A stretch of 64,000 bases of DNA from Lachnospiraceae bacterium (GTDB taxonomy: Bacteria > Bacillota > Clostridia > Lachnospirales > Lachnospiraceae), in NCBI GenBank assembly GCA_029071325.1, contig JAIEAP010000043.1, positions 62,001-126,000 on the forward strand, in the 5' to 3' direction. A program made the position numbers and the translations under genes. Below, piece after piece: positions 18,239 to 26,629 of this stretch. How positions within the stretch are numbered: the stretch's first letter is position 1; every line of letters begins with the position of its first letter. The notes below the pieces were generated by a model. It was given only the letters and a program-made list of their open reading frames with translations. It made no database searches and was not told where the DNA came from.

Positions 18239-19186
18239 TTAAGAGAAATACACCAGTTCATCTTCCGGTGCGTCCACTGCTTCTATACTGACCGGATACA
18301 GCACAGGTCCTTTGCCCCTGTATTCCTTGGCAAATTCCACATGCACCTCTGCCGTAAGATGTATCCAGGACTTATGAGCAATTTCTCCCGATTTCGGATA
18401 TTTACACTTAAATCCCAGAAACTGCACATCCTCCACGCAGCAGGTCATGGCAAATCTTCCCGGAACAAACATGCCCTTGTGGCTCATTTTCTCAGGATTG
18501 TAGACCAATGCCACGAAGGACAGCTTTTTCCCGTCATATTTCTTCGGGTTTTCCTGCGCATCCATATACCAGATAGCATAGTCTGCATCCGTGACCTCTA
18601 TGATCTCCTGATTGATATCAAAGGGAAGCTCTTCATCCTCCCGGTTGTCTACCGTACCGTCGGCACGCTCATAGACAATCTGCGCAGGACGGTTCATTGC
18701 CTTAACCGCCCTGCGGAATTTCCCCTTAGGCGTCTCGTCGTCACAGCGGTTAAAGATTACCACATCCGCTTTAAAAAGCTGCTCCATGATCATGGAGCGC
18801 ATATTATTCAAATACATCTCAAACGTAGCGGCATCCACCGTGGCAAGCGACTGGACGATCATCCAGCCTGCCGGGAGCGGCGTTTCCAGCAGCGTTGCCA
18901 TATCCCATGTCCCATTGTATTCTATGAATACCTGCTCAGGCTTATATTCTTCTGCTATTTCCTGCAAATGCTGTTCATTAAAATCTTCCTGCTGCTCAAT
19001 GGACGTCACACTGGCGCGGATGGTGGCAAGCTTTGCCTCGTCAAATTCTTCCTCACCGTCTTCACAGGCAATGATCAGCGTCTTACTATCCCTGCCAAAA
19101 TCATTTTCAAACAGCGTTTCCTTGATCAGAGTCGTCTTACCGCTGTCCATAAAGCCGGTAAATAAATATACGGGAATTTCCTGCAT
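18239..19186 (-). CDS. COG0523 (CobW-type) GTPase lacking the CxCC motif
   Basis: A 315-residue G3E-family GTPase. The P-loop is GFMDSGKTT at about 10-18, the switch region FIEYNGTW replaces the usual IEPSG-like stretch, and NRCD near 180 serves as the base-recognition motif. The metal-binding CxCC motif of COG0523 metallochaperones is absent: the equivalent position reads IACEDGEEE. It follows the His-rich GTPase gene in the same direction, with a 59-base gap that contains a perfect 8-bp GC hairpin (19221-19240). The pair may work together in metal allocation; that is inference. Confidence 0.8.
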   Translation of the reverse strand: MQEIPVYLFTGFMDSGKTTLIKETLFENDFGRDSKTLIIACEDGEEEFDEAKLATIRASVTSIEQQEDFNEQHLQEIAEEYKPEQVFIEYNGTWDMATLLETPLPAGWMIVQSLATVDAATFEMYLNNMRSMIMEQLFKADVVIFNRCDDETPKGKFRRAVKAMNRPAQIVYERADGTVDNREDEELPFDINQEIIEVTDADYAIWYMDAQENPKKYDGKKLSFVALVYNPEKMSHKGMFVPGRFAMTCCVEDVQFLGFKCKYPKSGEIAHKSWIHLTAEVHVEFAKEYRGKGPVLYPVSIEAVDAPEDELVYFS

Positions 19187-19220
19187 GTTATTATTCCTTC
19201 TCTCTTTCTATAATAACTAT

Positions 19221-19240
19221 CGGCGGCATATCTGCCGCCG
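19221..19240 (-). repeat. Short GC-rich hairpin between the two GTPase genes
   Basis: CGGCGGCA and TGCCGCCG pair perfectly around a four-base loop, without a T-run behind it. It may slow or stabilise the message between the two genes rather than end it. Confidence 0.5.
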
Positions 19241-19245
19241 TAAGC

Positions 19246-20433
19246 TTATGCTATGCCAAACAGTTCTTCGATCCTGTGCTCATTTAACTTAGAACCGATC
19301 ACACACAATCTGCCGGTATAATCCGGATCGCCACTTCGCAGTTCGTAATCACCCTCCACCATATCAAAGTATATCCAGGAGCCGTCCTCGCTCTCCACCA
19401 TACCCTTGGCACGCAGGATGATCCCGCACTCTTCGGTGTCACAGAAATTCTGAAGTGCTGCCTCAATCTGCTCTCTGGTAAATTTGCGGGGTGTCTCCCT
19501 GCCCCAGCTGGTAAACACCTCGTCCGCATGGTGATGATGATGCTCGTGGTCGTGGTCATGGTCGTGATCATGACAGCCGCAAGTACAATGCTCGTCATGC
19601 TCATGGTGATGCTCATGCTCGTGGTCGTGATGGTGTTCATGCTCATGGTCATGGTCGTGATGATGCTCGTGGTCGTGATGATGCTCGTGATCGTGATCAT
19701 GGTCGTGATCATGACAGCCGCAAGTACAATGCTCGTCATGCTCATGATGATGCTCGTGATCGTGGTCATGGTCGTGATGATGCTCATGCTCGTGACCATG
19801 GGCATGGGCTTCCGCCATCAGTTTCATTTCCAGCGAATCCTGTCCTTCCATCACCTTTAAAATCTGCTCTCCCTTAATCTCGTCCCAGGGCGTAGTGATA
19901 ATCGCCGCCTTGCCGTTCAATTCCTGCATCTGTTTGACGCACAATTCCAACTGCTCCGGAGTGGCTTCCTGTGTACGGCTTAAGACAATGGTAGTTGCAT
20001 ATTCAATCTGATTGTTAAAAAATTCACCAAACGCTTTCATCTGCTTGGACGCCTTCTTGGCATTCACCACCGTAACCAGGCCGTTCAGCTTCACATCCTG
20101 CTCTTTCTCCACATCAATGACAGATTTCATGACATCCGACAATTTGCCTACGCCGGAGGGCTCGATCAGGATACGGTCCGGATGGAATTTTGTGATCACC
20201 TCATTGAGGTTCTTACCAAAATCTCCCACCAAAGAGCAGCAGATACAGCCGGAATTCATCTCGGTAATCTCTACGCCGGAGTCTTTCAGAAAACCGCCGT
20301 CGATTCCCACCTCACCAAACTCGTTCTCGATGAGAACAAGCTTTTCGCCTGTAAATACTTCATCGATCATTTTCTTAATAAATGTAGTCTTTCCAGCTCC
20401 AAGGAATCCGGAAATAATGTCAATCTTCGTCAT
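19246..20433 (-). CDS. COG0523 metallochaperone-like GTPase with a duplicated His-rich segment
   Basis: A 395-residue CobW/ZigA-type GTPase. The P-loop GFLGAGKTT is at 9-17, the metal-binding CxCC motif GCICC at 62-66, and IEPSGVGKLSD near 90. The usual NKxD is replaced by SRTQ. Residues about 209-302 are nearly all His, Asp and Glu and contain two copies of HDEHCTCGCHDH followed by HD/HE repeats. A C-terminal CobW_C domain follows. Zinc or another divalent metal is the likely cargo. I chose the ATG at 20433, behind AAGGATGT, since homologues begin right before the IISGFLGAGKTT strand; 25 codons upstream are open but without a clear ribosome site. Confidence 0.88.
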   Translation of the reverse strand: MTKIDIISGFLGAGKTTFIKKMIDEVFTGEKLVLIENEFGEVGIDGGFLKDSGVEITEMNSGCICCSLVGDFGKNLNEVITKFHPDRILIEPSGVGKLSDVMKSVIDVEKEQDVKLNGLVTVVNAKKASKQMKAFGEFFNNQIEYATTIVLSRTQEATPEQLELCVKQMQELNGKAAIITTPWDEIKGEQILKVMEGQDSLEMKLMAEAHAHGHEHEHHHDHDHDHEHHHEHDEHCTCGCHDHDHDHDHEHHHDHEHHHDHDHEHEHHHDHEHEHHHEHDEHCTCGCHDHDHDHDHEHHHHHADEVFTSWGRETPRKFTREQIEAALQNFCDTEECGIILRAKGMVESEDGSWIYFDMVEGDYELRSGDPDYTGRLCVIGSKLNEHRIEELFGIA

Positions 20434-20540
20434 ACATACATCCTTCTTTCTCTGCGGCGTCATGTCCGCCCATTCTTTCTTGGCAGCTATTCGAGCCGCC
20501 TTGCACATCAGTGGTTCGAAATAGCTACCTTTCTCCTAGC

Positions 20541-20569
20541 AATATATCAGATTTTCGCCAAATAAACAA
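20541..20569 (-). promoter_or_regulatory. Possible promoter of the His-rich GTPase gene
   Basis: TTGTTT (20564-20569) and TATATT (20541-20546) are 17 bases apart on the minus strand, about 110 bases before the start codon. It overlaps the end of a possible 39-codon ORF. Confidence 0.4.
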
Positions 20570-20666
20570 GTCCAGATGCGCCCGAGAAAGATGCAATCTG
20601 TACGATCGATGTGCTGAGCAGCCGGTTCTTCTTACTACCCGCACTGCTCATAAAACCGCGCCCCAT
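20547..20666 (-). CDS. Possible small protein, 39 residues
   Basis: An open frame from ATG at 20666 to TGA at 20547. GGAG lies eight bases before the ATG and a TATAAT box (20694-20699) about 30 bases further upstream. The peptide begins MGRGFMSSAGSKKNRLL and continues as a mildly hydrophobic, Ser/Ala/Gly-rich helix-like stretch. I recognise no family. It could be a real small membrane-associated peptide or leader peptide of the GTPase genes, or chance. The adjacent 20667-20834 shows nothing beyond this promoter-like box. Confidence 0.3.
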   Translation of the reverse strand: MGRGFMSSAGSKKNRLLSTSIVQIASFSGASGLVYLAKI

Positions 20667-20834
20667 CAGTAGGTCTCCTATGATTTAGATTTTATTATAG
20701 AAGACCTATTTGCCTAATACCTATTTACAGAAAAGCTTTCATAGGCTCGCATTATCTGCACTTCCTCCTTTACTAAAAAGCACAACTTCATGCTGCATAA
20801 ACGCTTAATAATCTGTATGCGAGATTTGAGGATG

Positions 20835-21125
20835 TTACATTTTTATTCTGTCTTTTTCTAACTTCTGTTTTACACATCTTGCTTTATCTAAAATATTTTG
20901 CTTAGAATAGTACATATTTGGAATTTTCAACTCCTCCTCGTCATCCGAAAATCTCCCTGCCATTTCACACAAATCTCCAAACTCATGGTTTTCTTGCTCA
21001 GTCAACTGCTCATAGTCTACTTCTAAATCATATATTCTTGTAAATTCTAAACAAAATGTCTTAATATCGTATGAGCCATTCAACACTCCATTAATTAGAT
21101 ACCACAATTGGTCTTTTTCTGTCAT
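20835..21125 (-). CDS. Probable immunity protein for the adjacent LXG toxin
   Basis: A 96-residue acidic, helical, cytoplasmic protein starting MTEKDQLWYLINGVLNG at an ATG at 21125 behind AAGGGG. Size, acidity and its position 19 bases after the toxin stop match immunity genes of polymorphic toxin systems, and the helical pattern recalls colicin D-type immunity proteins. It is strongly AT-rich (below the window average), like the toxin's last 100 codons, so the two ends probably travelled together. No specific family name is certain. Confidence 0.6.
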   Translation of the reverse strand: MTEKDQLWYLINGVLNGSYDIKTFCLEFTRIYDLEVDYEQLTEQENHEFGDLCEMAGRFSDDEEELKIPNMYYSKQNILDKARCVKQKLEKDRIKM

Positions 21126-21144
21126 ATTAATTTTATCCCCTTCC

Positions 21145-23004
21145 TTATTTTGATATTGCAGGTAAATTACCCATTGCTTTTCTCGCATATTCAAAATGAT
21201 ATACTGTATTTGTAGCTTCATCATACAACACTTCCAAATTGTACATTTTTCCATTTTTATTCATTGTTGTATAATACATTATAGCACTGGAACCTCTTGG
21301 ATCTGGCATTGCTTCTCCATATCTAATTGCATCTTGTAATGTTTGCATAGGCACTTGACGCCCAATTTCTCCCATGTGTTCCAATGCTTTATTAGAGAAA
21401 TTTAGTCCATCATCTAAATTTGTATATATTCCACCTTCAAGTACTGAATCACTTCCCCCTGTCGCCGCCGGGTTCCTCAGTTCCAGAACGCTCTGACCAT
21501 CGACCTTCTGTAACGCCAGCGCCTCATCTACCTTTCGGATTGCTACTATCTCCGCATCCGTCAGCCCCTCCATGCTGCCTTTCTCTAAGAACTTAAGATA
21601 CCTCTCCGCCTGCTCCGGCGCCATCAGCTCTGCATAGGAGTTTGGCGTCTCTTTCGGTGGATAGAGACCGCTGATGTTGGCACTCTGATCCAGACTCTTC
21701 AAGCCGCCATAGCTTCCGATGGCAACGATGGTCCCGGCAAACATCCCGGCCAACTTGCTGTCCGTGATGTCGGTCACTATATCTGCTGACTCTGCCGCCA
21801 TCGCACTACTGTACCCTAACATACCCAACTCCGTCAGTCCTGCACGCACCGGGGAGGTCCCTGCATTGACGGCTGCCGTCATGCTGCCGCTCACCGGCAA
21901 CAGCATCCCTGCCGCCATCGTACAGGCGTTGCCTATCGTGTAGTATAAACCGGGATCTGCTGCAAAAGCGGTGTCACGGATGGGATTGACTGCCACTGTC
22001 CTGGCATCTCCCGCCAGGCCGTACTGGTAGCTCTCGTACGCTTCCAGCCAGTTGGATTCCCCATAGAGGAAGGTCCCGCTCCCGATTGCAAGGCTTGCCG
22101 ACACCGATACCACGGAGGATAAGGTCACGGCCGTGGTCCCGGCTACCAGGGGCGTTGCCGCCCCAAAGGTGCATACGATCACGACACCTCCTAAGATGAG
22201 CGTCCCCACTGCCGCGATCATGCTGACCATCGCCTGCTCCTTCCGCTGCCTTACCGCCTCCTCCCAGTCCTCCTGTCTTTGTTTATAGATAGCTTCACTG
22301 TTCTCCACCAGCCCGCGGGTCTGCGTGATATAGTTCTTCTGCAGGCCGTTCCGCAGGCTTGCGTTCTGGAATGCCGGAAGGTCACTGATGCTCCCCGCCT
22401 GATATGTACTGATTGTATCACTGGACAGGTTCTGGTGTCTACCGATGACTGCTGTTATATCTCTGATCATTTCCCTTGTGAGAGCCAGGTCATCATTCTT
22501 GTGGCTTTCTTCATACTGTCCCAGCATGTTGTTGAGGTTATCGAGATGGATATAGGTGGTGGCATATTTGCTGGTGACGGGAAGGCGTGAGACGGGTTCG
22601 ATGCTCATGTAGTTACTGACTTCACTCAAGACACCGCTCAGCGTCTCCATCGTCTCATCATAAGAGAAGCGCCCGCTGTTCAATAACTCCATCTGGTTTT
22701 CGATGGATTCCTGGCAGAACTCTGCCATCATGTCGGTCTCTATGCTGTAATACCAGCCGGTATAGCGGACCAGGTTGTCGCGGTATACTCGGACGGTATC
22801 CGCTATCATTTCCACCAGGGACAGATGCACTTCTTTTAAGTAATTTCGGACGCTGTCACCCGCAGCGCCCTTCATCTCCGGCATATCTGCCGCCAGCCGT
22901 AAACTTCCCTTCAGGCTTTCAAGCTGTTCCAGCCAGGCGTCCAGCTAGCTGAGTATGCTCTCCCGTACCCGAGACAGCTCTTCATATTTGATGTGATAAC
23001 CCAT
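21145..23004 (-). pseudogene. LXG-type polymorphic toxin with an in-frame amber codon
   Basis: A 620-codon reading frame that starts at ATG 23004 behind GGGAGGGG and is interrupted by TAG at codon 20 (22945-22947). The frame resumes without a shift, so one base change (for example CAG to TAG) explains it. The parts in order are an LXG-like helical secretion domain (about 1-220, MGYHIKYEELSRVRES at the start), a hydrophobic segment around 260-310 (TLILGGVVIVCTFGAATP), an alpha-helical linker, and a C-terminal tip of about 100 residues (ALEHMGEIGRQ, YNLEVLYDEATNTVYHFEY). The tip resembles BECR/DUF4258-like RNase folds, tentatively. Restart at Met42 or readthrough are possible. Confidence 0.65.
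22945..22947 (-). other. In-frame TAG in the LXG toxin
   Basis: Codon 20 of the toxin frame reads TAG between ATACTCAGC and CTGGACGCC. Both flanks are in the same frame and translate to a coherent LXG N-terminus (RVRESILS, then LDAWLEQLES), so the codon is a nonsense change and not a boundary. Confidence 0.85.
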
Positions 23005-23175
23005 AGTCCCCTCCCAATGATTCTAATCCGGCTGACACAAAATGACTGCAATAATGTCCGTTTTGTTTACCGATGTTTTCTGTTTCGTTTCTGGGAAATA
23101 TACAAAAATTAGGCAGATTGCCTGACATGAATTATGATAAAAAGATTTTTCGTACAATAATTTTTCATCATAGAT

Positions 23176-23295
23176 TTATCTCATATACTCTCCCGCAGCT
23201 TCTACACTGATATATTTATTATCCGCACTGTCATACAAAAAGTCAAGCACCATTATTTCATAAATTTGCAACCATACATCAGATAACTGCTCGCC
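23176..23295 (-). pseudogene. Remnant of a small gene upstream of the LXG toxin
   Basis: Forty codons read as coherent protein (QLSDVWLQIYEIMVL, then SADNKYISVEAAGEYMR, then stop). They are bounded upstream by an in-frame TAA at the edge of a large hairpin, and no start with a ribosome site is seen. It looks like the C-terminal tail of a lost immunity-type or LXG-partner gene. The stretch 23005-23175 contains nothing I can identify. Confidence 0.35.
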
Positions 23296-23379
23296 TTATG
23301 CTGAAATTTCAACTGCCACCGATGTATCATCGGTGGCAGTGAAATTTGCACGCATCGCTCAATGCTATCTGATGTATGG
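23272..23379. repeat. 108-base imperfect inverted repeat
   Basis: Outer arms CCATACATCAGATA (23272-23285) and TATCTGATGTATGG (23366-23379) match perfectly. An inner arm ACTGCCACCGATG (23312-23324) pairs with CATCGGTGGCAGT (23328-23340) around TAT and is extended by AAATTTC-type pairing. There is no T-run, so it is not a simple terminator. It looks like a small palindromic mobile repeat. Confidence 0.75.
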
Positions 23380-23480
23380 CTGACAAACTACGGAAAGAGG
23401 TATGGTTTGATCATAACAAAGCTATACCGCTCGTTTTATGATATATCATCTGCCAACCGCGAAAACCTCAGCCAGTCTAT

Positions 23481-25208
23481 TTATTGGCGGCGGTACAATC
23501 CTGCATAGATACCGCCTTTTGCCAGCAGCTCCTCATGGGTTCCCTCCTCGCCGATGCCGTCCTCAGTCAGCACCAGTATCCGCTCTGCATTCTCGATGGT
23601 GGTCAACCGGTGCGCGATCACGAAGGTGGTTCTGTTCTCCGCCAGTTTTTCCAGAGAATCCTGCACCACTTTTTCGCTGTCATTGTCCAGAGCCGAGGTC
23701 GCCTCGTCAAATATAAGAATGGGCGGATTTTTCAGGAATACCCGGGCAATGGAAATACGCTGCTTCTGTCCGCCCGACAGTTTCACGCCTCTCTGTCCGA
23801 TATCTGTATCGTACCCATCCGGCAGCGACATAATGAAGTCGTGGGCATTGGCATTCTTCGCCGCTGCTATCACCTCGTCTCTTGAGGCTCCCGGCTTTCC
23901 GTATGCGATATTTTCATAGATTGTCCCTACAAAAAGATAGACGTCCTGCTGCACGATACCAATATGATCCCGCAGGCTTTTCAACTGATATTCCCGAACA
24001 TCCCTGCCATCAATCAGCACACGCCCCCCTGTCACATCATAGAAACGCGGAATCAGACTGCACAATGTTGTTTTGCCGGCGCCGGAAGCTCCCACCAGGG
24101 CCACATAGCTTCCTGCATTTACACTCAGGTCCACATGGCGCAGCACACGGCTGGCATTCTCTTCATAGCGGAAGGAAACATCCTCAAACACAATATCCCC
24201 CCGCACGTCTTTCATCGGAACCGCATCCGGCGTATCCTTGATATCCGGCTCAATGGCAAGTACCTCCAGAAAACGCTCAAAGCCGGAATAACCGTTCTGA
24301 AACTGCTCCGTAAAGTCGATCAGCGTCTTTACTGGCTCGGTAAACACATTGATATATAACAGGAACGTGATCAGATCCGCCACGCTCACTTTTTGGACAC
24401 CGATCAGGCATGCCCCGGCGATTACCACCACCACCGTAATGAGCGTGGTAAAGGCTGACAGCCCGGCATGATAGCCCCCCATATAGTGATAGCTGTTTTT
24501 CTTGGCATTTAGGAATCCTTCATTGCCTTTCTGAAACTTCTGCTGCTCCATCGCCTCATTGGCAAAAGATTTCACCACCCGTATGCCGGAAAGGTTATCC
24601 TCGATCTGCCCATTGATATTTCCAATCTTCACACGATTTTCCCGGAATGCCTTTTTCATACGCACATTAAAAAAATATGCATAGACCAGCATCACCGGCA
24701 CCAACACGAATGCTGCCAGCGTCAGAAGCGGACTGATGCACAGAAGGATGACCAGCGCGCCCACCAGCTTGATTACGGAAATTACGATATTTTCCGGTCC
24801 GTGATGCAGCAGTTCACTGATATCAAAAAGATCCGACGTGATCCGGGACATAAGTTGTCCCACTTTCTGGTTGTCATAAAAGGAAAAGGACAGCTTCTGA
24901 TAATGTGCGAATATTTCCGCCCGCATGTCATATTCTATCTTCGCCCCCATCACATGACCGTAGTTCGTAATGTAGAAACGGCTGTAACACTCTACCGCCA
25001 CAAGTACCAGCAGCCCCGCCGCCAGCAGAAGGATGGTCCTCATCATTTCTTCTCTGGGCATATACACCACATGATAGGAAATGTAACGGACCACCAGCGG
25101 AACGACAAGCGCCACACCTGCTGCCAGCAGTGCAAAGAACATATCTGTAAAAAATACCCTGCGGTAGGGTTTATAATAGGAAATCATCTTTTTCAGGTTC
25201 TCTCTCAT
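23481..25208 (-). CDS. ABC exporter, fused membrane and ATPase domains
   Basis: A 575-residue half-transporter. Six membrane helices lie in about 1-310, with coupling segments such as DLFDISELLHHGPENI. The nucleotide-binding domain has Walker A GASGAGKTT at about 375-383, Q-loop GIVQQDVYLF, signature LSGGQKQRIS and Walker B ILIFDEATSALD. It belongs to the MsbA/LmrA/YheI-type exporters that act as homo- or heterodimers in the plasma membrane. No partner half-transporter is adjacent, so it probably forms a homodimer or pairs with a distant gene. The upstream 485 bases are occupied by a long inverted repeat. Confidence 0.92.
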   Translation of the reverse strand: MRENLKKMISYYKPYRRVFFTDMFFALLAAGVALVVPLVVRYISYHVVYMPREEMMRTILLLAAGLLVLVAVECYSRFYITNYGHVMGAKIEYDMRAEIFAHYQKLSFSFYDNQKVGQLMSRITSDLFDISELLHHGPENIVISVIKLVGALVILLCISPLLTLAAFVLVPVMLVYAYFFNVRMKKAFRENRVKIGNINGQIEDNLSGIRVVKSFANEAMEQQKFQKGNEGFLNAKKNSYHYMGGYHAGLSAFTTLITVVVVIAGACLIGVQKVSVADLITFLLYINVFTEPVKTLIDFTEQFQNGYSGFERFLEVLAIEPDIKDTPDAVPMKDVRGDIVFEDVSFRYEENASRVLRHVDLSVNAGSYVALVGASGAGKTTLCSLIPRFYDVTGGRVLIDGRDVREYQLKSLRDHIGIVQQDVYLFVGTIYENIAYGKPGASRDEVIAAAKNANAHDFIMSLPDGYDTDIGQRGVKLSGGQKQRISIARVFLKNPPILIFDEATSALDNDSEKVVQDSLEKLAENRTTFVIAHRLTTIENAERILVLTEDGIGEEGTHEELLAKGGIYAGLYRRQ

Positions 25209-25285
25209 GTCTCTTACCTCTTTGTCAATGCTTTTCGCTATATCTTACCCTTTTCCCGGACAGATTGCAAGTGGGGGCCCTGTGG

Positions 25286-25683
25286 TTTCCGCATTTTGCA
25301 GACCGGATGTCCAAAGAAGCAAACGCATTATTTCTGTCATGAAAGCCATACACCGTTCTCCGTGATTTTCAGCCCGGTCCGTCTGCATGAGGACATGCAA
25401 TCTGCAGGTTTTGTGCGTCTCTTAATGGGCGTTCTGATGTGACGTGCAGGCTGCGGACATTGTTCGAGCACAAAAACTTACAGCCGCGCTTATTTTGAAG
25501 CGAGTTATGGGAGCAGCCTGCTTATATCGACCACAGAAGAACGCTCATCTAGAGACGCTAAAAACCGAAGCCGCATGTCCGCAGCAGACGGACCGGGCTG
25601 AAAACCACGGAGAAAGACGCAGGTTTTTGTGACAGAAATAATGTGTCTGCTTCATTATACCATCCGGTCTGTAAAATACGAAA
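25286..25683. repeat. Roughly 400-base imperfect inverted repeat
   Basis: The whole gap between the ZIP and ABC genes folds back on itself. Matching arm segments are GCATTTTGCAGACCGGATG with CATCCGGTCTGTAAAATAC; GCATTATTTCTGTCA with TGACAGAAATAATGT; TTTTCAGCCCGGTCCGTCTGC with GCAGACGGACCGGGCTGAAAA; and GCAGGCTGC with GCAGCCTGC near the centre. Differences between the arms are mostly G/U-compatible or small bulges. There is no ORF, no T-run and no transposase. It may be a MITE-like element or a structured RNA. Confidence 0.75.
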
Positions 25684-25693
25684 ACCCGAGGTA

Positions 25694-26464
25694 CTACCCC
25701 AGCGCTACATCCAATACCATCATCAATGCAAAACCGGCGGCAGCTCCCACCGTCCCTATCTTAGAATCCTCCCCGGTCTGGGATTCCGGTATCAGTTCCT
25801 CCACCACTACATAAATCATGGCCCCTGCGGCGAAGGATAACAGGTAAGGCAGAATAACAGCGACCCTCTCTGCAAGAAGAACGGTAAGCAGCGCTCCCAC
25901 AGGCTCCACCGCACCGGAGAGAACTCCGTTCAGAAACGCCATCCCACGGGACATTCCTTCCGTCCGCAGCGGCATGGAAATGATGGCGCCCTCTGGGACA
26001 TTCTGTATAGCAATGCCCATCGCCAGAGCACATGCTCCCGCCATAGTCATTCCCGCATTTCCCATGCGGGCGCCCACCAATGCAACTCCCACCGCCATAC
26101 CCTCCGGCAGATTGTGAAGCGTTACTGCCAGAACCAGCATCCTGTTCTGCGCTCTGTTTCCAATCATGCGGTTCCGATCCTCGCTCTCCAGTCTGAGGAT
26201 AAGACGGTCTAATCTTAGCAGCAGGAAAACTCCTGCCAAGAAACCCACCAACGCAGGAATCCATGCCGCAATCTGCTGCTCTCCCGCCATGTTGATGGAG
26301 GGAATCAGCAATGACCACACCGATGCGGCAATCATAACGCCTGCAGCAAATCCCATCAGGCTTTTCTCTATTTTCGGGTTCACCGCTTGACACATGAAAA
26401 ACACCGTTGCAGCCCCCAATGCCGTCCCCAGAAAGGGAACCACAAGCACAAATAATCCACCCAT
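25694..26464 (-). CDS. ZIP family divalent metal transporter
   Basis: A 256-residue membrane protein with about eight helices. Helix 4 carries AVTLHNLPEGMAVGVAL and helix 5 carries GIAIQNVPEGAIISMPL. The HN..PEG and QN.PEG residues form the binuclear metal site of the GufA/ZupT subgroup of ZIP permeases, which take up zinc and other divalent ions. The ATG at 26464 follows GGAGATAGTAGC; fourteen upstream codons in this frame have no ribosome site. It runs opposite to the response regulator gene at 26630. Confidence 0.9.
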   Translation of the reverse strand: MGGLFVLVVPFLGTALGAATVFFMCQAVNPKIEKSLMGFAAGVMIAASVWSLLIPSINMAGEQQIAAWIPALVGFLAGVFLLLRLDRLILRLESEDRNRMIGNRAQNRMLVLAVTLHNLPEGMAVGVALVGARMGNAGMTMAGACALAMGIAIQNVPEGAIISMPLRTEGMSRGMAFLNGVLSGAVEPVGALLTVLLAERVAVILPYLLSFAAGAMIYVVVEELIPESQTGEDSKIGTVGAAAGFALMMVLDVALG

Positions 26465-26557
26465 GCTACTATCTCCTATATACCTGGTTTCCTCTGGAAA
26501 TCGCACTTTATATATGATACACTACTTTCAGTTGAAATGTGCATGTGGGTGGAGGGC

Positions 26558-26571
26558 CTGTGAATAGTAAC
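26558..26571. repeat. Dispersed repeat CTGTGAATAGTAAC, copy 1
   Basis: This 14-mer occurs here, imperfectly at 27309-27342, and as both arms of a perfect hairpin at 28428-28475. All copies lie in the gaps around the two-component/ABC genes. It could be a shared regulator site or a dispersed palindromic repeat. Confidence 0.55.
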
Positions 26572-26629
26572 TATTTCTAAGATGCCCCACGATCCATCCT
26601 GGTGCGGACGACCCTTAAAGGAGGCTTTC

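Noticed and set aside
18224-19165. Plus-strand open frame of 313 codons
   Set aside because: It lies fully antisense to the CobW-type GTPase gene and reads as a His/Arg/Cys-rich product typical of shadow frames.
19525-19815. Repeats that could suggest a CRISPR array
   Set aside because: The repeats are irregular, in frame, and encode His/Asp/Glu runs of the GTPase; there are no spacers of constant length and no cas genes.
19528-19860. Plus-strand open frame of 110 codons, almost all Met, Val and Leu
   Set aside because: It is the antisense image of the His/Asp codon run in the GTPase gene and has no ribosome site.
25286-25683. Insertion sequence with terminal inverted repeats
   Set aside because: The arms fill the whole element and there is no transposase frame; kept as an inverted repeat only.
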